Below are positions 1-7,542 of a stretch of 64,000 bases of DNA, in pieces; the first letter of the stretch is position 1; the number at the start of each line of letters is the position of its first letter. Below the pieces are notes generated by a model. That model did not search any database. It saw only the letters and a program-made list of their open reading frames with translations, and was not told the origin of the DNA. This stretch comes from Alcanivoracaceae bacterium (GTDB taxonomy: Bacteria > Pseudomonadota > Gammaproteobacteria > Pseudomonadales > Alcanivoracaceae), in the NCBI GenBank assembly GCA_029213045.1, contig JARGPN010000008.1, positions 31,578 to 95,577 of the forward strand, in the 5' to 3' direction. The position numbers were made by a program, and so were the translations under genes.

Positions 1-1671
1 AATACGTGTGTGCTGGCGTACGCCGGGCACGATCACTTCCTTTGCGCCGGCGAGCAGGAAAATTTTCGCGAGGGTTTCAATGCCGACCTTAAATTGCGCG
101 AAGTCTTCTTCATTAAGGTGATAGCGAAGCAATGGCAGGTCACGGTGGGGGCCTTTTTTAACACTACCTTCGCTGGTGTCTTTAATCATAAATCCGAAGT
201 AGGCGGTGTGCTGATAGTCGTTGCAGAACTGCACAAACTCATCGCCGTAAAATGGATTGGAAAGACCGTGCCCGACAAAGGGAAGGGTGCCGCCTTCAAA
301 TATCAGCCCTTTTTCGGCAAAGTCTGCGATGCCAAAACCTTGCGGGATAGTGCTGCCGTTGGCGAAATCTTTGTCCGGAAAAATAGCGTTGACGACGCCA
401 CATGGATGGAGCGTGAGATGTCTGCCTAGGTGCGAATTTTTAACACCGTTTCTGGCCAGCAGTCCTGGTGTGAGGAGGGCGCCGGCGGCGACAATCACAT
501 TGCTAGTTTTAATATGGATGCGAACTTTTTTTCCTGACTCTTTAACCGAGTGAAGAACTACGCCCTTGGTGGTTTGATTGGTGTGTAGAACTCTCTCTGC
601 TCTAAAGCCGGTAAATAGAAAAGCGCCACGCTCAAGAGCGCGCGGAATATAGCTAACGTTGGTCGAGCGCTTGGCATCAGTTGGACATCCAAATTGACAG
701 AGACCCTGACCATCGCACCCCGGTGCATTTCTGCGTAGCGCGTGCATTGCTGTTAAGCCAAGTTGTTTGCCGCCGTCGCGAATGACGTTGCCAATTTCTC
801 CAACATAGCGTTCTTGCGCTTGTGTAACACCGAGCATTTCTTCAACGCCATCGAGCCACGGCGCCATTTCATTTTTTGTGAAGGCGGAGAGACCTTTTCG
901 GCGCCACGCATCTAGCACTGCATCAGGCGTGCGCATGCAGGTGCCGGAGTTAATGGTAGTTGTACCGCCAACGTTGCGACCTATTGGAACAGGGATAACT
1001 GCATTGCCAAACGTCGCTGTGGCACCCATGGCGCGATAAAGTTTTGGGACGACGTCTTGCAGACGTCCGCTAAAATCTTTGCGGGTGTAGTAGTTCCCTT
1101 CTTCGACGATCAATACCGCCAGCCCGCGGCTGGCGAGCTCGTATGCCGCAGCTGCCCCACCTGCGCCACTGCCAATGACCACAACGTCTGCTTCGAGCTG
1201 TTGGTCTTCCTCTAACTCTTCGGCGCGAGTAATTTGATGCTGCCATGGGAAGACTTCCACTTGGCTGGGTGCCGACACCGGCGCTCGGCCGACAACTTGT
1301 TTCTGCAACTCCTCATCGAAAAGCCATGCGGCTTTATACGGTGCTGCAAGGGCGCGCAGGACATGCCCGCTGAGGGGCTTTCCGGCGAGCGCATTGAGTA
1401 AGCGTTTTCTTTTCTCGAGGGGCAAGGCGCTAAATCGATTCCCGCTTAGCAGTGCTCGCGCTTCTAGCCAAAATAATGCGCTGTTAAGTGAAGCCTTAAT
1501 AATGGGATGAGGGGCAAGCCATGTGTCTACTTGCGCGCAAACGGCGTGAATGTCTATATCGGCAGCGGGAATCATCGCCTCAACAAACGCAAAGGCGGTG
1601 CCTCGCGCCTTTTGGGTTGAGTGGCGAGGAGGCATCGAGCTGGCGTTGTCAGGTTTATTAGATTTTGACAT
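1..1671 (-). CDS. GMC-family FAD-dependent alcohol oxidoreductase (3' end outside window)
   Basis: The reverse strand is open for 557 codons from an ATG at 1671 to the window edge, so the C-terminus is missing. An N-terminal helical region of about 160 residues precedes the FAD-binding GSGAGG motif (residues 167-172), followed by a GMC-like GGTTTIN stretch that contacts flavin. The long N-terminal extension and overall layout recall long-chain fatty alcohol oxidases rather than short choline-dehydrogenase-type GMC enzymes. Such enzymes oxidise alcohols to aldehydes using FAD. It is the last gene of a leftward group with an SDR and a fatty acyl-CoA reductase, which suggests a fatty alcohol or other hydrophobic alcohol substrate; this is inference. 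No strong ribosome-binding site is visible before the start. Confidence 0.85.
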   Translation of the reverse strand, partial: MSKSNKPDNASSMPPRHSTQKARGTAFAFVEAMIPAADIDIHAVCAQVDTWLAPHPIIKASLNSALFWLEARALLSGNRFSALPLEKRKRLLNALAGKPLSGHVLRALAAPYKAAWLFDEELQKQVVGRAPVSAPSQVEVFPWQHQITRAEELEEDQQLEADVVVIGSGAGGAAAAYELASRGLAVLIVEEGNYYTRKDFSGRLQDVVPKLYRAMGATATFGNAVIPVPIGRNVGGTTTINSGTCMRTPDAVLDAWRRKGLSAFTKNEMAPWLDGVEEMLGVTQAQERYVGEIGNVIRDGGKQLGLTAMHALRRNAPGCDGQGLCQFGCPTDAKRSTNVSYIPRALERGAFLFTGFRAERVLHTNQTTKGVVLHSVKESGKKVRIHIKTSNVIVAAGALLTPGLLARNGVKNSHLGRHLTLHPCGVVNAIFPDKDFANGSTIPQGFGIADFAEKGLIFEGGTLPFVGHGLSNPFYGDEFVQFCNDYQHTAYFGFMIKDTSEGSVKKGPHRDLPLLRYHLNEEDFAQFKVGIETLAKIFLLAGAKEVIVPGVRQHTRI

Positions 1672-1718
1672 GGATTAAGTGTAGCAACTTAATATTGTAT
1701 TGCTTGTCTTGTGGTGCA

Positions 1719-1748
1719 CGCGCACTTGCGTGTTTGGATAAGTGCGCG
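1719..1748. repeat. 9-bp inverted repeat between SDR and GMC genes
   Basis: CGCGCACTT (1719-1727) pairs perfectly with AAGTGCGCG (1740-1748) around a 12-nt loop, just after the SDR stop codon. No T-run follows on either strand, so it is not a standard terminator. It may shape mRNA processing between the two leftward genes. Confidence 0.4.
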
Positions 1749-1759
1749 CGCGGGCTGCT

Positions 1760-2728
1760 CTAATGCCTTTGGAGCGGTGTTATCGAGGCGCGCTTTCTCG
1801 CTTGACGCTCTTCGTCCAGTACGGTGACTTTGCTAAATGATTCCGGTGCAACCTGATATCCGATATTCATCAGGAATTCTGTCGTTCGAGGAACTAGGTA
1901 ATTCATTCCCACAAATACCAATCCCGATGTCGGCACAATACGTTTCTGCCGGCGTACGATGGCGTTGCACAGCCACTGCGCCGCTTGCGCTTCAGTGAGA
2001 GCAGGAAAGCGATCATAGGCTTTTGTTGGTGCGATCATTGGAGTGCGTACAAGAGGGTAGTTGATTAGGGTGAAGTCGATGCCTTTATGCGCAAGTTCGT
2101 TTTGCGCGGCACTTGTCCAGCCTTCTAATGCGCATTTAGAGCCGAGATACGCTGAGAATCTCGGCACACCAGTTTGCACCCCAAGCGTAGAGATGTTGAT
2201 GATGTGGCCATCACCGCGCTCGATCATGCTCGGAATTAAATTCAAGGCTATCCGAATAGCGCCGAAATAATTTAATTGCATGGTGCGTTGAAAGTCGTGG
2301 AAGCGATCTACGGAAAACACAACGGAGCGTCGGATCGAGCGGCCTGCATTATTAATCAAAATGTCGACGCGTCCGTGTTCGTCAATGACGCGGCGGCAAA
2401 GACGGTCGCAATCATCTAAATCGGAAATATCGCAGCGAATAGCAGAAGCCTTGCCTCCGTGATCACGAATGCTTTGTACCAGCTTGGTGAGTTTATCTTC
2501 GGTTCTCGCCGTCATCACAACGATGGCGCCCGCTGCGGCTAGCCGCTGAGCGGTAAATGCACCTATGCCGCTGCTAGCCCCAGTCACCAAAACAACCTTG
2601 CCTTTAACTCGCTGCTCTAGCGAAAGGCTTGGCGTCAGGGTGGACAGAAGCGTCCAGCGAAGCGATGCGCCGAGGCGCTTGAGGTGAGGTCTGATGTGCG
2701 GGCGTCGTAAGAGTGAAGGGGTTGCCAT
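1760..2728 (-). CDS. Short-chain dehydrogenase paralogous to the C-terminal half of the neighbouring acyl-CoA reductase
   Basis: A 322-residue classical SDR. The cofactor motif TGASSGIG lies near residue 50, NNAG near 127, and the catalytic set S180, Y194, K198 is intact. The start at 2728 is preferred over an upstream ATG at 2770 because GGGAG sits at good spacing before it. The protein resembles the second domain of the adjacent fatty acyl-CoA reductase almost motif for motif (NNAGRSIRRSVV, RFHDF, RTMQLNYFGA, PRFSAY, PLVRTPMIAPTK), so it probably arose by copying that domain. The known family domain reduces acyl-CoA or fatty aldehyde; this copy may act as a stand-alone fatty aldehyde or acyl reductase. 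It follows the reductase in the same direction, 137 bp downstream. Confidence 0.88.
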   Translation of the reverse strand: MATPSLLRRPHIRPHLKRLGASLRWTLLSTLTPSLSLEQRVKGKVVLVTGASSGIGAFTAQRLAAAGAIVVMTARTEDKLTKLVQSIRDHGGKASAIRCDISDLDDCDRLCRRVIDEHGRVDILINNAGRSIRRSVVFSVDRFHDFQRTMQLNYFGAIRIALNLIPSMIERGDGHIINISTLGVQTGVPRFSAYLGSKCALEGWTSAAQNELAHKGIDFTLINYPLVRTPMIAPTKAYDRFPALTEAQAAQWLCNAIVRRQKRIVPTSGLVFVGMNYLVPRTTEFLMNIGYQVAPESFSKVTVLDEERQARKRASITPLQRH

Positions 2729-2835
2729 TTTACTGTTCTCCCAAGCTGTGGCGTTCAGCGTAGTCGCCATGTATTCGGTCAGTCTAACCCGAATCAGGTT
2801 GAGAGAAAGGAGGCGGTTGGGACAGAAAGAGGGAC

Positions 2836-2858
2836 GGCGGGGTCAGGGCGACCCCGCC
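2836..2858 (-). terminator. GC-rich hairpin after the acyl-CoA reductase gene
   Basis: GGCGGGGTC (2836-2844) and GACCCCGCC (2850-2858) form a perfect 9-bp stem with a 5-nt loop, 8 bases beyond the acyl-CoA reductase stop. On the leftward transcript it is followed by a pyrimidine-rich CCCTCTTTCTG rather than a clean U-run, so it may be a weak terminator or attenuator between the reductase and the SDR. Confidence 0.45.
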
Positions 2859-2865
2859 AGAACGG

Positions 2866-4875
2866 TTACCAGTGAATGCCTTTGAACAGGCGGGAGAATG
2901 CGGCTTGTTCGCGGCTGATACGCTTCGGCGTGCCTTCTTTCGAGCCAAGCGACGCAGCTGAATCTGAGAACAGCTTGTAACCGGTGTTCATAATCGTTTC
3001 GGTGACTTTTGGCGTCAGGAAGTGCATGACTTGGCCAAAAATGCCGAGGCCTGTTGCGACGCGTTTGGGGCGCCGCACAATCGCATCACAGATCATTTCC
3101 GCCGCTTGGTTTGGGCTGATGGTCGGCACGTGATTGTACAATTTTGTCGGTGCAATCATTGGCGTACGCACTAGCGGCATGTTGATTGTGGTGAAGCGAA
3201 CGCCTTCATGCGCAAGCTCGGATGCGGCGCAACGTGTAAAGGCATCCAGCGCCGCTTTTGAAGCAACATAGGCTGAAAAGCGCGGTGCGTTGGTGAGCAC
3301 GCCAATGGAAGAAATGTTGATAACGTGACCGTCACTACGTTCTGTCATGCTTGGCAGCAGGCCCATGATTAAACGCAGCGCTCCAAAATAGTTAAGTTGC
3401 ATTGTGCGTTCAAAATCGTGGAATCGTTCATAAGTATGAACCACTGAGCGGCGAATAGAACGGCCGGCATTGTTGACCAGCACATCAACTTGTCCGTGAT
3501 CAGCGATAACTTGCTTAATTAAATTATCGACATCATCAAGGTGCGAAACGTCGCAGCTATAGGAGTAGGCGGTGCCGCCTAGTTGATCAATTTCATGCAG
3601 TGTTTGTTCAAGCTTTTCTTTATTGCGCGCAACGACTAATACTTTGGCGCCGGCGCGGGCGAGTTTGATCGCGACAGATTTGCCGATGCCAGATGTCGCC
3701 CCGGTAATCAAAATAACTTTGCCAGTAACGTGTTGTTCAAGTGAATGAGACGGCTCACTTTCGTCTTCGCGTTCGTCTCGATCTGGGTCTAGGTGGTTCT
3801 CCCAATAATCCCAAAGGATCTGTGCGTAAGACTCTAACTCTGGCGCTTCAATGTTTGATCCTTCCAATGCCGCTTTGGCGTGTGAGTTATCGAACGTTGT
3901 CGGGTAAGTCAGAAAACGTAACGCGCCTTCCGGAATATCGAGGCCGTCTAATGCTTGATGCAGTAAAAACTTCGCGGGAGGCAAATTCGACATGCCTTTG
4001 CGTAGCACGCTAGGCACATTATCGAACAGGTTTGCATCGAACCGCACGGGCATTTTCGGTGCGTCAGCGACAGAGGCGAATGCGTTCATTACCTCGCCAA
4101 CGCTGTAATGTTTATCAGCCGTCAGGTGGAAGCATTGACCATCTAAGTTCGGCTGATGGGCGATGTGATCGATGGCGTCTGCAACAAAGTCCACTGGGAC
4201 AATATTGAACTTGCCGCCGTCTATGCCAATCAGTGGAACCCACGGAGGTAGCATGTCGCCCAGTTTCTGAATCAATTTGAAAAAATAGTAGGGCCCGTCA
4301 ATTTTATCCATTTCGCCATTTTCGGAATCGCCAACCACCATTGATGGACGGTAGATTCGGAAAGGGATGGGGCTCTCTTGTCGCACCAACGCTTCGGATT
4401 CGTGTTTGGTTTGCAGATAAGCGTTGGCCAACTCACCCGCTTCGTCAAACATATCTTCGTAGAACATGCCGTCAAATAATCCGGCGGCGGCAATGGAGCT
4501 GGTGTGGTGGAAGCAGGTTGCGCTTAGCTCTCCGGCGAGCTTCAGTGCGTTACGGGTGCCTTCGATATTGGTGTAGCGCTGCTGGTTTTCATCCGCTTCT
4601 AGATCGTAAATGGCGGCAAGATGAAAGAAATGTCCGATTTGATCGCGCAGGTCGTCCCGATCGCGTTTGCTGACACCGAGCAGCTTCTTCGTGAGGTCAC
4701 CGTTAATGGCGATTAACCGGTCTTCGTTTACGCCAAGACGTTTGCGCATGCCATCAAGTTTGTATTCTGAGCCTGGGCGGATTAGCGCGAACACGCGCGA
4801 ATCCTCTCGCTCTAATAAACGCGCAACTAAAAAACGACCGATAAAACCAGTGGCACCTGTGACGAAGTAGTTCAT
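2866..4875 (-). CDS. Bifunctional fatty acyl-CoA reductase (alcohol-forming, Marinobacter type)
   Basis: A 669-residue protein with two Rossmann domains. The N-terminal extended SDR domain has GATGFIG (residues 7-13) and Y153-x3-K157. The C-terminal classical SDR domain has TGATSGIG (391-398), NNAG (468-471) and Y536-x3-K540. Length, domain order and the C-terminal ending in GIHW match the bacterial alcohol-forming reductases that turn fatty acyl-CoA or acyl-ACP into fatty alcohol with NADPH, typical of wax-ester makers such as Marinobacter. The start at 4875 is chosen because AAGGGG precedes it and the Rossmann strand begins at once; an ATG at 4932 would add an unrelated tail. The gene faces a FabR-like repressor gene, which suggests control by acyl-chain status. 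No wax ester synthase is in the window. Confidence 0.92.
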   Translation of the reverse strand: MNYFVTGATGFIGRFLVARLLEREDSRVFALIRPGSEYKLDGMRKRLGVNEDRLIAINGDLTKKLLGVSKRDRDDLRDQIGHFFHLAAIYDLEADENQQRYTNIEGTRNALKLAGELSATCFHHTSSIAAAGLFDGMFYEDMFDEAGELANAYLQTKHESEALVRQESPIPFRIYRPSMVVGDSENGEMDKIDGPYYFFKLIQKLGDMLPPWVPLIGIDGGKFNIVPVDFVADAIDHIAHQPNLDGQCFHLTADKHYSVGEVMNAFASVADAPKMPVRFDANLFDNVPSVLRKGMSNLPPAKFLLHQALDGLDIPEGALRFLTYPTTFDNSHAKAALEGSNIEAPELESYAQILWDYWENHLDPDRDEREDESEPSHSLEQHVTGKVILITGATSGIGKSVAIKLARAGAKVLVVARNKEKLEQTLHEIDQLGGTAYSYSCDVSHLDDVDNLIKQVIADHGQVDVLVNNAGRSIRRSVVHTYERFHDFERTMQLNYFGALRLIMGLLPSMTERSDGHVINISSIGVLTNAPRFSAYVASKAALDAFTRCAASELAHEGVRFTTINMPLVRTPMIAPTKLYNHVPTISPNQAAEMICDAIVRRPKRVATGLGIFGQVMHFLTPKVTETIMNTGYKLFSDSAASLGSKEGTPKRISREQAAFSRLFKGIHW

Positions 4876-5024
4876 GGACGACCCCTTATTTGTAGCTTCC
4901 TGTTCATGATATGCGCCAGCCGGAGCTAGCATTCCAATTTATATAGGCGTCTTTCTAATTAGGGCTAACGACTTACTTTAACGCAACGTTCATCGAATAC
5001 TTCCTAAGAGACGCGAGTAACGCA

Positions 5025-5032
5025 ACACTTGT
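5025..5032. promoter_or_regulatory. Candidate FabR-type operator 1 (ACACTTGT)
   Basis: The core ACACTTGT lies within an imperfect palindrome CAACACTTGTTG (5023-5034), about 80 nt into the predicted leader of the acyl-CoA reductase mRNA. It is the reverse complement of the ACAAGTGT core at 5102. The core resembles, from memory, the E. coli FabR sites at fabA and fabB. Confidence 0.4.
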
Positions 5033-5101
5033 TGGCAATGCAGCGATCAATTGTTAGGGCGGCGGCGTTCTTGCAGTAAACCGCTCCTGTAATTATGACT
5101 A

Positions 5102-5109
5102 ACAAGTGT
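5102..5109. promoter_or_regulatory. Candidate FabR-type operator 2 (ACAAGTGT) at the acyl-CoA reductase start point
   Basis: ACAAGTGT begins 7 nt beyond the predicted -10 box of the leftward promoter, so a bound repressor would cover the transcription start of the acyl-CoA reductase gene. Confidence 0.5.
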
Positions 5110-5116
5110 GAGTTGA

Positions 5117-5145
5117 ATTCTCTGCTTAAGCGTTTCCTCTGTCAA
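5117..5145 (-). promoter_or_regulatory. Predicted sigma-70 promoter of the fatty acyl-CoA reductase gene
   Basis: Reading leftward, TTGACA (5145-5140) is followed after exactly 17 nt by GAGAAT (5122-5117). The leader to the ATG at 4875 would be about 235 nt and would contain operator 1. The rest of the intergenic region 4876-5267 shows no coding potential that I can support. Confidence 0.6.
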
Positions 5146-5227
5146 CACGGAATAACGTATTAGGCAAAAAATTAGATTAATTGGCTTATTTTTACAGTAT
5201 TCAGTGGCAGCATCATCCTGGTGTGCT

Positions 5228-5252
5228 TATAGTTCTGCAACTTACACGTGTA
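5228..5252 (+). promoter_or_regulatory. -10 box and palindromic operator of the FabR-like gene
   Basis: TATAGT (5228-5233) is a good -10 without a strong -35. Ten bases later lies TACACGTGTA (5243-5252), a perfect 10-bp palindrome extendable to 16 bp (5240-5255) with one mismatched pair. Its position over the expected start of transcription, before the GGAG and ATG at 5268, fits autorepression by the encoded TetR protein. Confidence 0.55.
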
Positions 5253-5267
5253 TGTTGGAGTGATGTT

Positions 5268-5933
5268 ATGTCGTCGGTGAGGGCTCAGCGAAAAGCTGAA
5301 ACGCGGCAGCGGATTCTTGATGCGGCGCTGGCGTTGCTAGCGTCAGGGCGAGGTATGGATAGCTTAGGACTCCGTGAGGTGGCGCGCGAAGTGGGTTTGG
5401 CCCCGCCATCGCTGTATAACCACTTCCCAACAATGGACGACTTGGGGCTCGCGCTGATTGATCTGGCTTGTTATCGCCTGCGCTCAGTGATGCGCCAAGG
5501 TAGAAAACAGATGGTTGTTCGAGATCCGTCTGCTGGAGTGCAGGACCTAGTTCACCGTTTTCTCGCTTATCTAGCTGAGTATGAGGGAGAGTTTCGGTTG
5601 TTGGTGCAGCAGCGCTTGGGGAATACCGAGCGCTTTCGGCGGCGGATTCAACGTGAGCTGCAGCTTTTTCGTGAAGAGCTAGAGGAGGACGCGCGCGCGG
5701 TGGCTGAGTCGAGGGGGATGACCGACATGCATTACAGAGCTGCGTCAGAGGCGGCAGTGGCAGTGATATTCGGGTTCGGCATTATTGCCTTGGAGATGAG
5801 TCCTGCGGTTCGTCAGGCAGCAATTCCTAGGGCGGTCATGGAGTTGAAAATGGTTTTTTTGGGTGGCCGCGCGCTCGCCGCAGGCGCTGAGTTAGGCGAT
5901 GAATTAGTGCCTAAGACGATTAAATTGAAGTAG
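5268..5933 (+). CDS. FabR-like TetR-family transcriptional regulator
   Basis: A 221-residue TetR protein. The N-terminal helix-turn-helix includes SLGLREVAREVGLAPPSLY. The rest closely follows FabR of E. coli, with MRQ-type, FRLL-(Q/R)-(Q/E)R and RxIQxELQxFxxEL segments in the ligand domain. FabR represses unsaturated fatty acid synthesis genes in response to the acyl-ACP/acyl-CoA pool. The ATG at 5268 is used because GGAG precedes it and the protein then starts like FabR; a longer frame from 5181 would run through the promoter and operator. Divergent from the acyl-CoA reductase, it probably represses that gene and itself. The binding specificity is inferred from the palindromes. Confidence 0.85.
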   Translation: MSSVRAQRKAETRQRILDAALALLASGRGMDSLGLREVAREVGLAPPSLYNHFPTMDDLGLALIDLACYRLRSVMRQGRKQMVVRDPSAGVQDLVHRFLAYLAEYEGEFRLLVQQRLGNTERFRRRIQRELQLFREELEEDARAVAESRGMTDMHYRAASEAAVAVIFGFGIIALEMSPAVRQAAIPRAVMELKMVFLGGRALAAGAELGDELVPKTIKLK

Positions 5934-5969
5934 TTTATTATGAGGTGAGTCTAACTTCATGAATAAACT
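5932..5969. repeat. Long imperfect hairpin overlapping the FabR-like stop codon
   Basis: AGTTTATT (5932-5939) pairs with AATAAACT (5962-5969), and the inner ATGAGGT pairs with ACTTCAT with one G-U pair and one bulged G. The stem starts inside the stop codon. There is no T-run afterwards, so termination is uncertain; it could stabilise or process the mRNA 3' end. Confidence 0.4.
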
Positions 5970-6060
5970 GGATAATTCTGCAAAGTAAGTGCTTGCGAAA
6001 GAGTCGGGTTTACTTTAAGTATGTGTTGTAACTTATTGAAACTATGACAAGGAGGCCGTT

Positions 6061-6402
6061 ATGGCTTTCAATCCGCGGGACTTATACGACGCCGCAGCAT
6101 TGTATGACATGTGGCTAAACTGCCAGAGCTGTCCCAAGACGTTTGATTTTGAGCCGAACCGTCCGATCGGCTTGGACTACTACCATGACATAGGCCAGCA
6201 GGCGAAGCGTGATGGCTGGGTTGTGGCTGAGCAGGTGGATACTGAAAACCCTAGCGAGCAATCCTATATGGTGTTGTGCCCGCACTGTGCGGCACATTAC
6301 GGCCTGTCAGCACGGGATGTTCAGCAGTGCCCGGTGTCGCCGGCCATTGAGGAAATTTGCCAAGCCATGGCGCAGGCTGAACGCGAGCAGTTTGCCGCGT
6401 AA
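6061..6402 (+). CDS. Small protein with two CxxC pairs, unknown function
   Basis: A 113-residue soluble protein behind a strong AAGGAGG ribosome-binding site. It has a CQSC pair near residue 21 and a CPHC pair near residue 73, spaced like a split zinc ribbon or rubredoxin-like knuckle. No signal peptide or membrane segment is visible. I do not recognise the family. It has its own terminator and converges with a small membrane protein gene, so it is probably a single-gene unit. Zinc or iron binding is inference from the cysteines. Confidence 0.75.
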   Translation: MAFNPRDLYDAAALYDMWLNCQSCPKTFDFEPNRPIGLDYYHDIGQQAKRDGWVVAEQVDTENPSEQSYMVLCPHCAAHYGLSARDVQQCPVSPAIEEICQAMAQAEREQFAA

Positions 6403-6419
6403 GCGCCACAGTCGGTTGT

Positions 6420-6458
6420 GAAAGTGGGCGCCTAAATGTTGGCGCTCACTTTCTTTTT
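6420..6458 (+). terminator. Rho-independent terminator
   Basis: Arms 6420-6432 and 6441-6453 form a 13-bp stem with one G-U pair and an 8-nt loop, followed by TTTTT. It lies 18 bp after the stop of the CxxC protein gene. Confidence 0.8.
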
Positions 6459-6463
6459 AAAGC

Positions 6464-6685
6464 CTATTCTTGCTGGCTTTCCTTCATTGCCTGCCCGGTT
6501 TTTTCAAGTGCCTCGCCGGACTGTCTGATCACATCCTTCCCTGCTTCTTTTAGCTTGTTTGGTACCTGTGTTTGCGTCAGTGGATTGGCGTACAGTGGCT
6601 GCCCCTTACCGATATTGATACCACCCCAGACGCCTAGTACTAGCCCAATGATCAAACCAAACACCCACATCTTTATTTTTGCCAT
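6464..6685 (-). CDS. Small single-pass membrane protein
   Basis: A 73-residue protein with one N-terminal membrane segment (about residues 6-25, WVFGLIIGLVLGVWGGINIG) and a charged C-terminal tail predicted to be helical. The start at 6685 is preferred because AAGGAG is 6 nt upstream; nearer and longer starts lack spacing. The glycine-rich segment suggests helix packing. I do not recognise a family and cannot assign a function. It is divergent from the nitroreductase gene. Confidence 0.7.
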   Translation of the reverse strand: MAKIKMWVFGLIIGLVLGVWGGINIGKGQPLYANPLTQTQVPNKLKEAGKDVIRQSGEALEKTGQAMKESQQE

Positions 6686-6769
6686 CGCCATCTCCTTATT
6701 TTCAGTCATCATAGGCGACAGATGTTTGCGTTGCTGTTGTGCAGCGCACGAACTCAAAAAGGAGTCAGT

Positions 6770-7456
6770 ATGACGGCAGCAACTATGACGCTTGAGCAGG
6801 CGTTAAACGAACGACGTTCAGTACGCGGGTACACCGAGCAGCCGGTAACGCAAGATGTGATGAACGAGGTGTTCTCACTGGCTAACCTGGCCCCAAGTAA
6901 TTGCAATATTCAGCCGTGGAAGGTGTTTGTCGCTTCCGGCGCCGTACGTGATGAGTTGCGTCGGCGAATGATGGAAAAGGTGATGGCGGGCGTTATGGTG
7001 AATCCAGACTTTGAGCATTTGCCTAGCTTTTCCGGTGTCTACCGGCAGCGCCAGGTGGATTGCGCGGTTGAACTGTACGGCAATATGGGAATTGGTCGCG
7101 ACGATCGCGCCGGGCGGATGCGCGCAAACTTGCGCAACTTTGAGTTATTCGATGCCCCTCACGTGGCGTTTATTGGTATGGAAAAGACCTTTGGTGTGAC
7201 CGTCGGCATGGATGTCGGTATGTACATTCAGTCGTTGTTGCTGACCATGACTGCGTACGGTATAGGCTCATGCGCTCAGGGCAGCATGCGTTATTACCCC
7301 GACGATGTGCGCGAGATCTTCGGCGAGCCAGATACCACGGGCATTCTGTGTGGCATTAGCTTTGGCTACGAAGACAAAAGCGTGGCCGCTAACCGCACAC
7401 GCGTAGGGCGTGCTCCGTTAGCCGAAAATGTGCAATTTCTCGACGCGCTCGAGTAA
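6770..7456 (+). CDS. Nitroreductase-family FMN oxidoreductase
   Basis: A 228-residue protein of the nitroreductase fold. The N-terminal RRSVRGY and the LAPSNCNIQPW stretch are the usual FMN phosphate and isoalloxazine contacts, and GIGSCAQGS plus the ISFGYED near the C-terminus complete the family pattern. Such enzymes are cytoplasmic dimers that use NAD(P)H to reduce nitro compounds, quinones or enones. The ATG at 6770 has AAGGAG at ideal spacing. The physiological substrate cannot be read from the sequence, and neighbours give little help. Confidence 0.88.
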   Translation: MTAATMTLEQALNERRSVRGYTEQPVTQDVMNEVFSLANLAPSNCNIQPWKVFVASGAVRDELRRRMMEKVMAGVMVNPDFEHLPSFSGVYRQRQVDCAVELYGNMGIGRDDRAGRMRANLRNFELFDAPHVAFIGMEKTFGVTVGMDVGMYIQSLLLTMTAYGIGSCAQGSMRYYPDDVREIFGEPDTTGILCGISFGYEDKSVAANRTRVGRAPLAENVQFLDALE

Positions 7457-7489
7457 TGACAGCGTCAGCGCCCATCTGAATCAGCCCAC

Positions 7490-7524
7490 GCAAGGCCGGT
7501 TTGTGCTAGAATGCGCGGCCTTGC
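7490..7524 (+). promoter_or_regulatory. Promoter-like TAGAAT box inside an inverted repeat
   Basis: GCAAGGCCG (7490-7498) and CGGCCTTGC (7516-7524) are perfect 9-bp complements. The loop between them contains TGCTAGAAT, whose TAGAAT (7507-7512) is a plausible -10 for the ABM-fold gene. The palindrome could be an operator around that -10 box. No T-run follows, so a terminator is less likely. Confidence 0.4.
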
Positions 7525-7542
7525 GCACCCGTTGGGAGTCCC

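Noticed and set aside
10..553. Rightward open frames opposite the GMC gene
   Set aside because: The reverse strand gives an unbroken GMC protein with an FAD motif to the edge; the forward frames are its shadows without recognisable content.
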